A stretch of DNA of 46,541 nt, taken from positions 1-46,541 of the forward strand of contig WHTY01000030.1 in the NCBI GenBank assembly GCA_009377475.1. The letters are read 5' to 3'. The stretch is from Actinophytocola sp. (GTDB lineage: Bacteria > Actinomycetota > Actinomycetes > Mycobacteriales > Pseudonocardiaceae). The position numbers and the translations under genes were made by a program. The notes beneath the pieces were generated by a model. The model did no database searches. It saw only the letters and a program-made list of their open reading frames with translations, and was not told where the DNA came from. Shown in pieces: positions 1 to 8,506 of this stretch (the stretch's first letter is position 1; each line of letters starts with the position of its first letter).

Positions 1-321
1 CAGGTCCCAGGCGTAGCTGATCGCGCCTTCCTTGAAGTAGTCACCGAACGAGAAGTTGCCCGCCATCTGGAAGAACGTGTTGTGGCGGGTGGTCTTGCCG
101 ACCTCGTCGATGTCGCCGGTGCGCACGCACTTCTGCACGCTGGTCGCGCGCGGGTACGGCGGCGGCACCTCGCCGAGGAAGTACGGCTTGAACTGCACCA
201 TTCCCGCGTTGACGAACAGCAGGTTCGGGTCGTCCAGGATCAGCGAGGCGCTGGGCACCTCGGTGTGCTCCGCCGAGGTGAAATGGCGGAGGAAGCGGTT
301 GCGGATCTCGTGTGTTTCCAC
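1..321 (-). CDS. alaS: Alanyl-tRNA synthetase, N-terminal part (cut by window edge)
   Basis: Cytoplasmic class II synthetase that charges tRNA-Ala; only the first 107 codons lie here and the rest runs off the left edge. The translation contains the typical AlaRS opening with [12 protein letters not shown], the class II motif 1 region ([14 protein letters not shown]) and the [19 protein letters not shown] motif 2 block. GTG at 321 is chosen because it aligns with the usual start of actinobacterial AlaRS and has AGGA about 9 nt upstream. The two small genes upstream on the same strand (DUF6167-like and DUF948) are its usual actinobacterial neighbours. Identification is very secure. Confidence 0.97.
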   Translation of the reverse strand, partial: METHEIRNRFLRHFTSAEHTEVPSASLILDDPNLLFVNAGMVQFKPYFLGEVPPPYPRATSVQKCVRTGDIDEVGKTTRHNTFFQMAGNFSFGDYFKEGAISYAWDL

Positions 322-413
322 GTGGTGGTCCTGTGTCTTGTGGGTGTGACCCGAGCCGGGTCAGCTGGGTGGATCGTCTCGAACCGGGTGCGGCGGACAG
401 CGGCGAGCGCGGC

Positions 414-755
414 TCAGCCGTCCGCCCGGGGCGCTCGCACCTGCCGCGCCGCGCGGTCGGCCGCGCGGTCGGCGCTGTAGGCGCTGTAGGCGTGGCGGCC
501 CCGCGACGTCTCGACGTGCCTTGTCGGCACGCCCGTCCGCTGCGTCACCGTGTCGTGCAGCTCCTGCTCCCGTTCGGTCATCCCCGCGCGCACCTCGGCG
601 CCGAACGCGCCAGCCGCGCTCGCCAGCTCGCGCATCGCGTCCCCCAGGTTCGACGCCAAACCGGCAGGGGTCGCCTGACGAGCGGTGCTGCTCGCCTTCC
701 GCGACAGCGCCACACCGGCGGCGATGCCAACGCCGAGCCAGAACATCCGCTTCAC
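414..755 (-). CDS. DUF6167-like small membrane-associated protein
   Basis: 113-residue protein of unknown function. It starts with a short hydrophobic segment (residues about 3-17, WLGVGIAAGVAL) that could anchor it in the membrane, followed by an amphipathic alanine-rich helix and a basic tail. Its ATG overlaps the stop of the DUF948 gene (ATGA, 752-755), so the two are probably translationally coupled. The position between DUF948 and alaS is the known setting of the DUF6167 family in actinobacteria; assignment rests on context and general resemblance, not on a search. Confidence 0.75.
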   Translation of the reverse strand: MKRMFWLGVGIAAGVALSRKASSTARQATPAGLASNLGDAMRELASAAGAFGAEVRAGMTEREQELHDTVTQRTGVPTRHVETSRGRHAYSAYSADRAADRAARQVRAPRADG

Positions 756-1159
756 TTCCTGCCTCGTTTCCTCGTCCGACGGGCGTGCTTGCCCGTGTCG
801 TCCGCCTTGGCCTGTTTGCGTGCCTTGATCGCCTTGCTCAAGCCATAGGAGAGCGCGGCCGTCTTGACCAGCGGGCCGCCGAGGGTCGCGGTGAACACCG
901 AGGACAGCGCGGAGGCATTGCTCGACACCTGTTGCACGTTCGCCGTCACGCCGTCCACCCGCTCCAGCTGGGTGTTGACATGGGTGATGGTGTCGTTCGC
1001 GCCGATCAGCAGCGGGTCACTGCGCTCGTGGGCCTTGCGGATCGCCACGGTCGCTTCGTCCAGCGTACGCCCGAGCTTCACCAAGGGAATCGCGAGCAGG
1101 ATGACGAGCACGACGAATGCTCCTGCTGCGACGAGCGCTGCGATGTTCCCTGGCGACAC
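752..1159 (-). CDS. DUF948 domain membrane protein
   Basis: About 135 residues, function unknown. One N-terminal transmembrane helix (IAALVAAGAFVVLVILLAI) is followed by a helical region with heptad-like spacing (about residues 30-90) and a very basic C-terminus (RRTRKRGRK). This is the layout of DUF948 proteins. GTG at 1159 is preferred over the upstream ATG at 1195 because GGAGGAGG lies just before it, while 1195 has no ribosome site. It is the first gene of a minus-strand run that continues through the DUF6167-like gene into alaS. Confidence 0.8.
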   Translation of the reverse strand: MSPGNIAALVAAGAFVVLVILLAIPLVKLGRTLDEATVAIRKAHERSDPLLIGANDTITHVNTQLERVDGVTANVQQVSSNASALSSVFTATLGGPLVKTAALSYGLSKAIKARKQAKADDTGKHARRTRKRGRK

Positions 1160-1276
1160 GGGGCCTCCTCCATCTGACGTGCCGGAACCCTCCACTGGCC
1201 TGCCAGGCTACCGCGCGTTGCCCTCGGCCGATGGAGTGACCCGCTCCGGATTCCCGGTGCGTAGCGTCGGTCGCGG

Positions 1277-2644
1277 TTACTCCCCGCGCACGGCCATGCG
1301 CAGCTTCGGCACGCGGTCGGCGAGCACGCGCTCAGCGCCGCGGTCGGTCGGGTGGTAGTAGTCGGTGCCCACCAACTCGTCCGGCGGATACTGCTGCGCG
1401 AGCACACCCTCCGGGACGCCGTGCGGGTAGGCGTAGCCCTGCGCGTTGCCGAGCCGCTTGGCCCCGGCGTAGTGGCCGTCCCGCAGATGCGGCGGCACCG
1501 TGCCCGCCTTGCCCGCCCGCACGTCGGCCAGCGCCGCGTCGATGCCGGCGATCACCGCGTTGGATTTCGGCGCGGTCGCCAGGTGCACGGTCGCCTGCGC
1601 CAGCGCGAGCCTGCCTTCCGGCATGCCGATGAACTGCACCGCGTGCGCCGCCGCAACGGCTGCCTGCAACGCCGTCGGGTCGGCCATGCCGATGTCCTCG
1701 CTGGCGTGCACCACCAGCCTGCGCGCGATGAAGCGCGGGTCCTCCCCCGCCTCGACCATGCGCGCCAGGTAGTGCAGCGCGGCGTCGACGTCGGAGCCCC
1801 GGATCGACTTGATGAACGCACTGATGACGTCGTAATGCTGGTCGCCGTCACGGTCGTAGCGGACGGCGGCCTTGTCGACGGTCGCCTCCACCGTGGCCAG
1901 CGAGATGCGTGCGCCGTCTGGCTCGGGGGCCACGGCGTCGGCGGCGGCCTCCAGCGCGGTCAGCGCCCGCCGCGCGTCACCACCGGCGAGCCGCACCAGG
2001 TGCTCGCGCGCGTCGTCGTCAAGGTCGTACGCGCCGCCGAGGCCGCGCTCTTCGGTGAGCGCGCGGGTGATGACCTCGCTGATGTCGTCGTCGGTGAGCG
2101 AGCGCAGTTGCAGCACCAGCGAGCGGGACAGCAGCGGGGAGACGACGGAGAACGACGGGTTCTCCGTCGTCGCCGCCACCAACAGCACGGTGCGGTCCTC
2201 CACCGCACCGAGCAGCGCATCCTGCTGGGTCTTGGAGAACCGGTGCACCTCGTCGATGAACAGCACGGTGTCCTCCGCGGCGTGCGAGCGCCTGCGGCGA
2301 GCGGCGTCGATCACCCCGCGCAGTTCCTTGACCCCGGACGACAACGCCGACAGTGCAACGAAACGGCGTCCGGTCGCGCCAGCCATCAGGTACGCCAGCG
2401 TGGTCTTGCCGGTTCCGGGCGGGCCGAACAGGATCACCGACGCGGGCGCGGCGCCTTCCACCAGCCTGCGCAGCGGCGCGCCGTCGCCGAGCAGGTGCGC
2501 CTGGCCGACGACGTCGTCAATGCTGCGCGGGCGCATCCGCACCGCGAGCGGTGCGGCGGGGTCGGGTGCGCCGTCGGTGGCGGGATCGCCGGGCGCGCCA
2601 ATGTCGGCCACATCCCGGTTGACCGTGAACAGCTCGTCCTGCAC
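1277..2644 (-). CDS. rarA: Replication-associated recombination protein A (AAA+ ATPase)
   Basis: 455-residue RarA/MgsA/WRNIP1-family clamp-loader-like ATPase that acts at stalled replication forks. Visible motifs: Walker A GPPGTGKT near residues 74-81, Walker [10 protein letters not shown] near 127-135, a sensor-1 type block (ATTENPSF), and the C-terminal family-specific domain including [19 protein letters not shown] and the [19 protein letters not shown] block. Length is normal for the family. The GTG start has TAGCGT ending 6 nt before it, so it may be translated from a leaderless mRNA. It lies upstream of DUF948-DUF6167-alaS as in other actinobacteria. Confidence 0.95.
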   Translation of the reverse strand: MQDELFTVNRDVADIGAPGDPATDGAPDPAAPLAVRMRPRSIDDVVGQAHLLGDGAPLRRLVEGAAPASVILFGPPGTGKTTLAYLMAGATGRRFVALSALSSGVKELRGVIDAARRRRSHAAEDTVLFIDEVHRFSKTQQDALLGAVEDRTVLLVAATTENPSFSVVSPLLSRSLVLQLRSLTDDDISEVITRALTEERGLGGAYDLDDDAREHLVRLAGGDARRALTALEAAADAVAPEPDGARISLATVEATVDKAAVRYDRDGDQHYDVISAFIKSIRGSDVDAALHYLARMVEAGEDPRFIARRLVVHASEDIGMADPTALQAAVAAAHAVQFIGMPEGRLALAQATVHLATAPKSNAVIAGIDAALADVRAGKAGTVPPHLRDGHYAGAKRLGNAQGYAYPHGVPEGVLAQQYPPDELVGTDYYHPTDRGAERVLADRVPKLRMAVRGE

Positions 2645-2675
2645 AGCCCCACGCTACCGCGGGACCCGCGCCGAG

Positions 2676-3860
2676 CTACCGGAACGCCGGGTAGAGCGGC
2701 AGCTCGAGACCGGGACCGAAGCGGCGCTCGATCGCGTCCGCGACGGCGGCGGCGTGCTCGGCGATCTCCTCGGCGTGCAGTTGCCCCGCCCTGGTCGCCA
2801 GCTCGCGCCACCACGACTCCAGCGCGGCCGGTCTGCTGGTCTGGCTGGTGTCCGGTGACTCGCCGAGGTCGGGCAGCTCCCGCGCGGTCTGCGTCCACAC
2901 GCACGCGATGTGGCTGTCCAGCAGCGCGCCGGTGAACTCGTCGTCATCGGCCAGTTGCGGCCAGATCCCGGTCACCTCGGCGCGCCACGCCGCGATCATC
3001 GCCTCGCTCATCCCTGCGGGCAGCGCGAGCGCGCTGCGCCAGAACGCGAACGGCACCCGCAGGTGCGCGACGTCGATCATGGCGTTGCGCACCCTGCCGT
3101 GCTCGAAGTCGAGGAACCGCACGCCGTCGCTGGTGACGAGGTTGTTCTCCGGGGCAAGGTCAACCGGGGAGAACGCCCGGCACTCGCCCTCGTTGAGCCG
3201 CTGCGACGCCACGGCGACCTGCTCGATGACCGCGGCGGACGTCGCGACGCCGAGCACGTCCGCCAGCACGCCTGGCAGCTGCTCGGCGGCGTCGGCCGCC
3301 TCGGTGTCCTCGCTTGGGGGCTGCCCACCGAACCGGCGCAGCAGCGCGTTGAAGTCCGCCTCCCGATGTGCGGTGGTGGCGTGCATCCTGCCGAGCGCCC
3401 GCGACCACGACAGCAGCGTGCCCTCCGCGACGCGCGCGTCGCCGATGCGGAGCTTGTCGGCCAGCGTCGGCGCGCTGCCCAGGTCGGACTGCACAAGCAC
3501 CCGGTGGGTGACGTCATGCCCGAGCAGTTCGGGACACATCCGGTCTTCGGAGGTCAGCGCGGTGAACAGTTGGTAGCTGACCGCCTCTGCCGCGAACGGG
3601 TCACTCGCCTCGTCGTCCGGATCCGGATAGTGTTTGATGACAAGGGTTCGGGGCAGCGAGAACGGCGACGACGCGACCGTGGCGCGCACGACGACGGCTG
3701 GCCCGCTGCCAGCGAGGTCTTCCGGCTTCGACAACGTGATCGCCGAGCCGAACCGGTTGGCCAGTGCGAGTTCCGCGGCGGCCACTGCTGCGGCTAGGGC
3801 GTTGTCGTGCGATTCGCCGTCGACCCGTTCGTCGTCGTGTGCGGAGGTGTCCACGTGCAT
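2676..3860 (-). CDS. Aminoglycoside phosphotransferase (APH)-fold family protein
   Basis: 394-residue protein with the fold signature of small-molecule kinases: an N-lobe strand with LVIKHY (candidate ATP-binding lysine), a hinge LVQSDLG, a catalytic-loop equivalent SPVDLAPENN, and a metal-site equivalent FLDFEHG. Classical APH enzymes have H-G/N-D-x-x-x-x-N and DxD/DFG here; this one has Ser in place of the catalytic-loop His but keeps the Asp and Asn. The substrate is unknown and antibiotic resistance should not be assumed. It is divergent from the DUF309 gene with only about 20 bp between start codons. Confidence 0.7.
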   Translation of the reverse strand: MHVDTSAHDDERVDGESHDNALAAAVAAAELALANRFGSAITLSKPEDLAGSGPAVVVRATVASSPFSLPRTLVIKHYPDPDDEASDPFAAEAVSYQLFTALTSEDRMCPELLGHDVTHRVLVQSDLGSAPTLADKLRIGDARVAEGTLLSWSRALGRMHATTAHREADFNALLRRFGGQPPSEDTEAADAAEQLPGVLADVLGVATSAAVIEQVAVASQRLNEGECRAFSPVDLAPENNLVTSDGVRFLDFEHGRVRNAMIDVAHLRVPFAFWRSALALPAGMSEAMIAAWRAEVTGIWPQLADDDEFTGALLDSHIACVWTQTARELPDLGESPDTSQTSRPAALESWWRELATRAGQLHAEEIAEHAAAVADAIERRFGPGLELPLYPAFR

Positions 3861-3880
3861 CAGCAGAGGAGCCTACTAGC

Positions 3881-4402
3881 GTGGACGACGCAATGAGAAG
3901 CACCAAACAGTCACAGCACTCCCCGCGCGACCGTGACCGCGACGACGAAGGCAAGGCGCGAAACGCCAGGCCACGGGACGGTTTGGGGCGCCCCCTTCCC
4001 TACGGCACACCCGGGGTGGAGCGGCAGCCCGAAGGTGTAACGCGCTCCCCCGCCCGCACCATTGACGAAGCCCAGCAGTTGCTGGACGAGGGTAAGCCGT
4101 TTCACGCGCACGAGGTGTTCGAGGACGCCTGGAAGTCGTCCGACGACCCGGACGAGCGGCAGTTCTGGAAGGGCATGGCGCAGCTCGCGGTCGGGTTGAC
4201 GCACGGGGCGCGCGGCAACCTCGTCGGTGGCGCGCGGCTGTTGCGGCGCGGCGCGGAGCACATCGGCCCCTACGCCGAGCAGCCGCCGCACGGGATCGCC
4301 GTGGCGTCCCTGGTGGCGTGGGCGAACGGTCTCGCCGCCGAGCTGGACGACGGCGAGCCGGTCGACGCGCCGGAGTCCCGCGCGCCGCGCCTGCGGGGCT
4401 AA
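3881..4402 (+). CDS. DUF309 domain-containing protein
   Basis: About 173 residues. The first ~55 residues are charged and probably disordered; the remainder is the DUF309 helical domain with its diagnostic HAHEVFEDAWK motif and FWKGMAQLAVGLTH block. The function of the family is not known. GTG at 3881 is chosen because AGAGGA lies about 10 nt upstream; ATG at 3893 is the alternative. It is transcribed away from the APH-like gene, so the very short spacer must hold overlapping signals for both, or one promoter lies inside the opposite gene. Confidence 0.8.
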   Translation: MDDAMRSTKQSQHSPRDRDRDDEGKARNARPRDGLGRPLPYGTPGVERQPEGVTRSPARTIDEAQQLLDEGKPFHAHEVFEDAWKSSDDPDERQFWKGMAQLAVGLTHGARGNLVGGARLLRRGAEHIGPYAEQPPHGIAVASLVAWANGLAAELDDGEPVDAPESRAPRLRG

Positions 4403-4434
4403 GCGCGCCCGACTGGTGCAGGCCAGCGCCCCCA

Positions 4435-5940
4435 TCAACCGGAGGTGGCGCCGTACATCGCCTGGAGATCGACGACGCTCGCGTCAGCTCGGCTGTCGCA
4501 AGCCGCGCGAAGATCGCTTTCCGCGCCGTTGCGAGCGAAGATCACCAGACGCGCTTGCCGTGCGTCGATGTCGCGCTCGTCGAGGACGTCGCGGATCCGT
4601 TCCAGTCGTGCGAGGTCGGCGATCGTGCGTCGCTGATGTGAGTGCTTCGCTTCCCCGAGCAACCGGATCGTCGCGCGGGACGTCCTCGGCACCTGACCGT
4701 CGGCGAGCGCAACGACGTCGAGCTCGTGACGGGTACGGCCGTGAGCGTCGTTGACAATGGTCGGACCGACTGGGCCGAACTGCTCACCGAACATGTCGAC
4801 GGCCGCTCGGCTTGCTGTCCACACGCGAGCGAGATGTTCGAAATGCGGCCCGAGGATGCCGGAGGAGAACGTCTGCTCGGAGGCTTGCCACACCTCGTCC
4901 GCGCGGCGGTCCTCCAGCATCGCGAGCCGGGGAGAACTGACCGCGTGCTGGAAGCGCACGATCGGATCCGCTAACCGCAGTTGCGCCCGCCGCTGCAGCA
5001 GAATGTCCTCCACCCGCACGACGAAGCCCGCTTTGACCAAAACATCGAGCGGGTGCGCCAGCGCTTGCGCCGAGCGGCCGACGATCGACCCGATCTTGGT
5101 CGGCGTCGTGGCGCCACGGCTGATCGCGGTCAGCACGGACTGATACAACGCACGGTCCGTGATCCTCGGATCCTCACGCAGCAGATAGTCGGTCTCATCG
5201 AACAACGCGTGCGACGGGTCGAGGACGTTACCTGCCAGCCATTGACCCAACTCGTCAACCGACTCGGGTGGCGGATCGGCGATGAGGTCTCGGTATCCGG
5301 GGGTGCCGCCGAGAACGGCATGGAGCTGGAATGCCACCGTCGGATCATCGATCCCCCAGTACGTGGCGGTGTCGGTGAAGGAGAAGGGCTGCAAGCACAG
5401 ATCAAGCATCGCTCGACCTCGCAGCGCCTTCGCGCCGGAGAGGAGTTCCGACATCACCGACAGCGCCGATCCGCACACGATCACCCGGATCGGAGGTGCC
5501 GAACCATCCTCGCGCGACTCGTCGTACAGCAGTTGCAGGAGGGAAGGCAACTCCGGCGAATGCTTGAGGATGTGCGGAAGCTCATCGATGACCAGCACCG
5601 GTGCTGGTCCGGCATGCCGCGCCGCGCGGGGCAACGCTGCGATCACAGAACGCAGCGCGTCCTCCCAGGTGTCGAAGACCAAGTTGCTCGCGGGAATGCC
5701 GAACAGTGTCTGCGCGGCTGCGCTGGCGAACCGCTCCAGAGCAAGCCTGCGCTCTTCCTCGACCGCCATCATGTACAGCCCACCGGCCGCTTTGACCAGC
5801 CTGCGCAGCAGAAACGACTTGCCCTGCCGACGGCGGCCGTACACGACGCCGAGTCGCATGCCAGGTCCGGGCACAGTCAAGAACCGGACCAGGTCAGACC
5901 ACTCCTGCTCCCGGTCGAACACACCGTCGGGCCTCTCCAT
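4435..5940 (-). CDS. Stand-alone archaeal-type ATPase with DUF234/nuclease-like C-terminus
   Basis: About 501 residues. Walker A GRRRQGKS near residues 35-42, Walker B LVIDELPHI near 116-124 and the sensor-like VIVCGSALSVM mark the STAND/archaeal ATPase superfamily. The C-terminal third has a winged-helix-like region and then a PD-(D/E)xK-like pattern: ELDVVAL followed about 20 residues later by LLGEAK, as in DUF234-type proteins. The family is often linked with mobile DNA, but its function is unknown. ATG 5940 is chosen over in-frame TTG 5958 because TATACT ends 6 nt before it. No toxin or partner gene is adjacent. Confidence 0.8.
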   Translation of the reverse strand: MERPDGVFDREQEWSDLVRFLTVPGPGMRLGVVYGRRRQGKSFLLRRLVKAAGGLYMMAVEEERRLALERFASAAAQTLFGIPASNLVFDTWEDALRSVIAALPRAARHAGPAPVLVIDELPHILKHSPELPSLLQLLYDESREDGSAPPIRVIVCGSALSVMSELLSGAKALRGRAMLDLCLQPFSFTDTATYWGIDDPTVAFQLHAVLGGTPGYRDLIADPPPESVDELGQWLAGNVLDPSHALFDETDYLLREDPRITDRALYQSVLTAISRGATTPTKIGSIVGRSAQALAHPLDVLVKAGFVVRVEDILLQRRAQLRLADPIVRFQHAVSSPRLAMLEDRRADEVWQASEQTFSSGILGPHFEHLARVWTASRAAVDMFGEQFGPVGPTIVNDAHGRTRHELDVVALADGQVPRTSRATIRLLGEAKHSHQRRTIADLARLERIRDVLDERDIDARQARLVIFARNGAESDLRAACDSRADASVVDLQAMYGATSG

Positions 5941-5983
5941 GGAGTTAGTATAACTCAACTTAGTCTAACTGTAGTTGAGTTAT
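5941..5983 (-). promoter_or_regulatory. AT-rich palindromic promoter/operator of the ATPase gene
   Basis: Reading on the minus strand, TATACT (5950-5955) lies 6 nt before the ATG at 5940, the spacing of a leaderless -10 box. It is overlapped by a perfect 11-bp inverted repeat, ATAACTCAACT (5950-5960) and AGTTGAGTTAT (5973-5983), and by a near-identical direct repeat TTAGTATAACT/TTAGTCTAACT (5945-5955 and 5960-5970). The block is strikingly AT-rich for this genome. A regulator-binding site is inferred. Confidence 0.6.
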
Positions 5984-6002
5984 TTCGGGTGTCGTGCCGC
6001 GG

Positions 6003-7784
6003 CTAGCTGCCCGACTTCGACTCGGGCTTGGCGGGCTTGGCGTCCACGCCCGCCTCCTTGCGCTGCTGCGCGGTGATCGGCGCGGGGGCGCCGGTGAGCG
6101 GGTCGTAGCCGCCGCCGGTCTTCGGGAACGCGATGACGTCCCGCAGCGACTCCGCGCCCGCCAGCAGCATGACGATGCGGTCCCAGCCGAACGCGATCCC
6201 GCCGTGCGGCGGCGCGCCGTAGGAGAAGGCGTCCAGCAGGAAGCCGAACTTCTCGCGGGCCTCATCGTCGGTCACGCCCATCACGTCGAACACGCGCTTC
6301 TGCACGTCGGCGCGGTGGATACGGATCGAACCGCCGCCGATCTCGTTGCCGTTGCAGACGATGTCGTAGGCGTAGGCGAGCGCGTTGCCGGGGTCGGTCT
6401 CGAACTTGTCCACCCACTCCGGCGTCGGCGACGTGAACGCGTGGTGCACCGCGGTCCACTCGCCGTGGCCCACCGCGACGTCGTCGGTGGCGCCAGCAGG
6501 CTCGAACATCGGCGCGTCCACCACCCACACGAACGACCAGGCGTCGGAGTCGATGAGACCGAGCCGGTGGCCGATCTCGTCGCGCGCCGCGCCCAGCAGC
6601 GCCCGCGCCTCATGGGCAGGACCGGCGGCGAAGAACACACAGTCACCCGGCTTCGCGCCCACCGCGTCGACCAGGCCCTCGCGCTCGGACTCGGAGAGGT
6701 TCTTGGCGACCGGGCCGCCGAGGGTGCCGTCCTCGGCGACCAGCACGTACGCCAAGCCCTTCGCGCCGCGCTGCTTGGCCCACTCCTGCCAGGCGTCGAG
6801 CTGCCTGCGCGGCTGGTCCGCGCCCCCGGCCATCACGACGGCCCCGACGTACGGCGCCTGGAAGACCCGGAACGGCGTGTCGGCGAAGTAGTCGGTCATC
6901 TCGGTGATCTCGAGGTCGAAGCGCAGGTCCGGCTTGTCGGTGCCGTACTTCGCCATCGCGTCGGCGTAGCTGATGCGCGGGATCGGCGGCGTCACCTCGT
7001 GCCCAGCGAGCCGCCACATCGCGGCGATGACCCGCTCGCTGAGCGCGATGACGTCGTCCTGGTCTACGAAGCTCATCTCGACGTCGAGCTGGGTGAACTC
7101 CGGCTGCCGGTCGGCGCGGAAGTCCTCGTCGCGATAGCAGCGCGCGATCTGGAAGTACCGCTCGATGCCGCCGACCATCAGCAGCTGCTTGAACAACTGC
7201 GGCGACTGCGGCAGCGCGTACCAGTTGCCCGGCTTGAGCCGCGCGGGAATGACGAAGTCGCGCGCGCCCTCCGGGGTGGAGCGGGTCATGGTGGGCGTCT
7301 CGACCTCGACGAAACCCTCGTCGTGCAGCAACTCGCGCGCGACACGGTTCACCTCGCTGCGCAGCCGCATGGCCTGCGCGGGGGCGTTGCGGCGCAGGTC
7401 GAGGTAGCGGTGCTTGAGCCGCGTCTCCTCGCCGACGTCGACTCGGTCGTCGATCGGGAACGGCAGCGCAGCCGACTCGGAGAGGATGTCCAACTCGGTG
7501 ACGAGCACCTCGATCGCACCGGTGGCGATGTCCGGGTTCTCGTTGCCCTCCGGGCGCGGCGCGACCTCGCCGACGACCCGGACGCAGAACTCCGAGCGCA
7601 GGCCGTGGGCGCGCTCGGCCATCTCGCCTTCGCGGAACACCACCTGCGCGACCCCGCTCGCGTCCCGCAGATCGATGAAGATCACCCCGCCGTGGTCACG
7701 CCTGCGCGCCACCCATCCGGCGAGGGTGACGGTGGTTCCGGCGTGGTCGGCACGCAAGCTGCCTGCATCGTGGGTGCGAAGCAC
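6003..7784 (-). CDS. aspS: Aspartyl-tRNA synthetase, predicted non-discriminating (Asp/Asn)
   Basis: 593-residue class IIb synthetase of the bacterial type, with an N-terminal OB anticodon-binding domain (1-~105), class II motif 2 ([20 protein letters not shown]), a GAD insertion domain (~290-420) and motif 3 ([12 protein letters not shown]). Residue 31 is His (RRRDHGG) and residue 80 is Gly (RPEGN). These match the His/Gly pair of non-discriminating enzymes such as that of Pseudomonas aeruginosa, whereas E. coli AspRS has Leu and Lys. It would then also charge tRNA-Asn for the GatCAB route (inference). The C-terminus is a short Lys/Pro/Ser tail. Confidence 0.97.
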   Translation of the reverse strand: MLRTHDAGSLRADHAGTTVTLAGWVARRRDHGGVIFIDLRDASGVAQVVFREGEMAERAHGLRSEFCVRVVGEVAPRPEGNENPDIATGAIEVLVTELDILSESAALPFPIDDRVDVGEETRLKHRYLDLRRNAPAQAMRLRSEVNRVARELLHDEGFVEVETPTMTRSTPEGARDFVIPARLKPGNWYALPQSPQLFKQLLMVGGIERYFQIARCYRDEDFRADRQPEFTQLDVEMSFVDQDDVIALSERVIAAMWRLAGHEVTPPIPRISYADAMAKYGTDKPDLRFDLEITEMTDYFADTPFRVFQAPYVGAVVMAGGADQPRRQLDAWQEWAKQRGAKGLAYVLVAEDGTLGGPVAKNLSESEREGLVDAVGAKPGDCVFFAAGPAHEARALLGAARDEIGHRLGLIDSDAWSFVWVVDAPMFEPAGATDDVAVGHGEWTAVHHAFTSPTPEWVDKFETDPGNALAYAYDIVCNGNEIGGGSIRIHRADVQKRVFDVMGVTDDEAREKFGFLLDAFSYGAPPHGGIAFGWDRIVMLLAGAESLRDVIAFPKTGGGYDPLTGAPAPITAQQRKEAGVDAKPAKPESKSGS

Positions 7785-7952
7785 GGGAGTTGCTCACTCT
7801 CTCAACGTCGATGGGTACGGCGGGATGGGCGCCAGTGGTCAGGCTAACGAACCCCCGGTTCCCGCCGGTCACCTGGCTACCGCTGGTGACAGGCGGCGCG
7901 AATTCGCCCAAGATCACCCGGGCGCGGCCAGCCCGCTGACATACTCACCGCC

Positions 7953-8453
7953 ATGAGATCCGACGTCCAGCTCCCCCGTGCCGTCTACGCGAAGACACCC
8001 CTGCTCATCGGCGCGCTGTTCCTCGCGGTCGGCATGGTGCTGTTGGCGAGCGCGGTGATCACGAACATGCTGCGCGCGGACGACTGGGAGCGGCGGTCGG
8101 CGCACACGACGGGCATCGTCGTGGACATCACGACGTCGCACACGGAGACGCGGAAGTCGGATGGCGCGGCGCGGCGCAAGACCACCTACTGCCCCGTCGT
8201 GGAGTTCCGGGCCGACGGCAGGACGCACACGTTCGAGGCGGACACCTGCACCGATCCCGGCCCGCGCATCGGGGAACGTCTCGACGTGCGCTACGACCCG
8301 GCGAAACCCGCCGACGCGATGCTCGACTCGTGGACGGCGCGCTGGCTGCTCGTGACGATCCTCGGCGGCATCGGCGTGCTGTTCAGCGGCATCGGCGGGC
8401 TCGTGCTGATGCGGCTGGGCAAACTGCCAGGGCACAAACCCGTGAGGGCGTGA
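7953..8453 (+). CDS. DUF3592 domain membrane protein
   Basis: 166 residues, function unknown. Two transmembrane helices (about residues 15-38 and 128-152) flank an extracytoplasmic beta-rich domain containing the DUF3592 pattern: TTGIVVDI, a CPVVEFRADGRTHTFEA strand pair and VRYDPAKPADA. CATACT lies 7 nt before the ATG with no Shine-Dalgarno, suggesting a leaderless message. It is divergent from aspS and about 50 bp upstream of the YibE/F gene, possibly in one transcription unit with it. Confidence 0.8.
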   Translation: MRSDVQLPRAVYAKTPLLIGALFLAVGMVLLASAVITNMLRADDWERRSAHTTGIVVDITTSHTETRKSDGAARRKTTYCPVVEFRADGRTHTFEADTCTDPGPRIGERLDVRYDPAKPADAMLDSWTARWLLVTILGGIGVLFSGIGGLVLMRLGKLPGHKPVRA

Positions 8454-8506
8454 TCTGACCCGGATCACCTGGCACGAACGCCGTGCGTTCGCGCAGGATG
8501 GACCTC

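Noticed and set aside
1352..2935. Long plus-strand open frame opposite rarA
   Set aside because: It is antisense to rarA and the APH-like gene, is Arg/His-rich with no recognisable domain, and arises from high GC at third positions.
2676..3860. Antibiotic-resistance aminoglycoside kinase
   Set aside because: The catalytic loop departs from resistance enzymes and the context is housekeeping, so only the fold is claimed.
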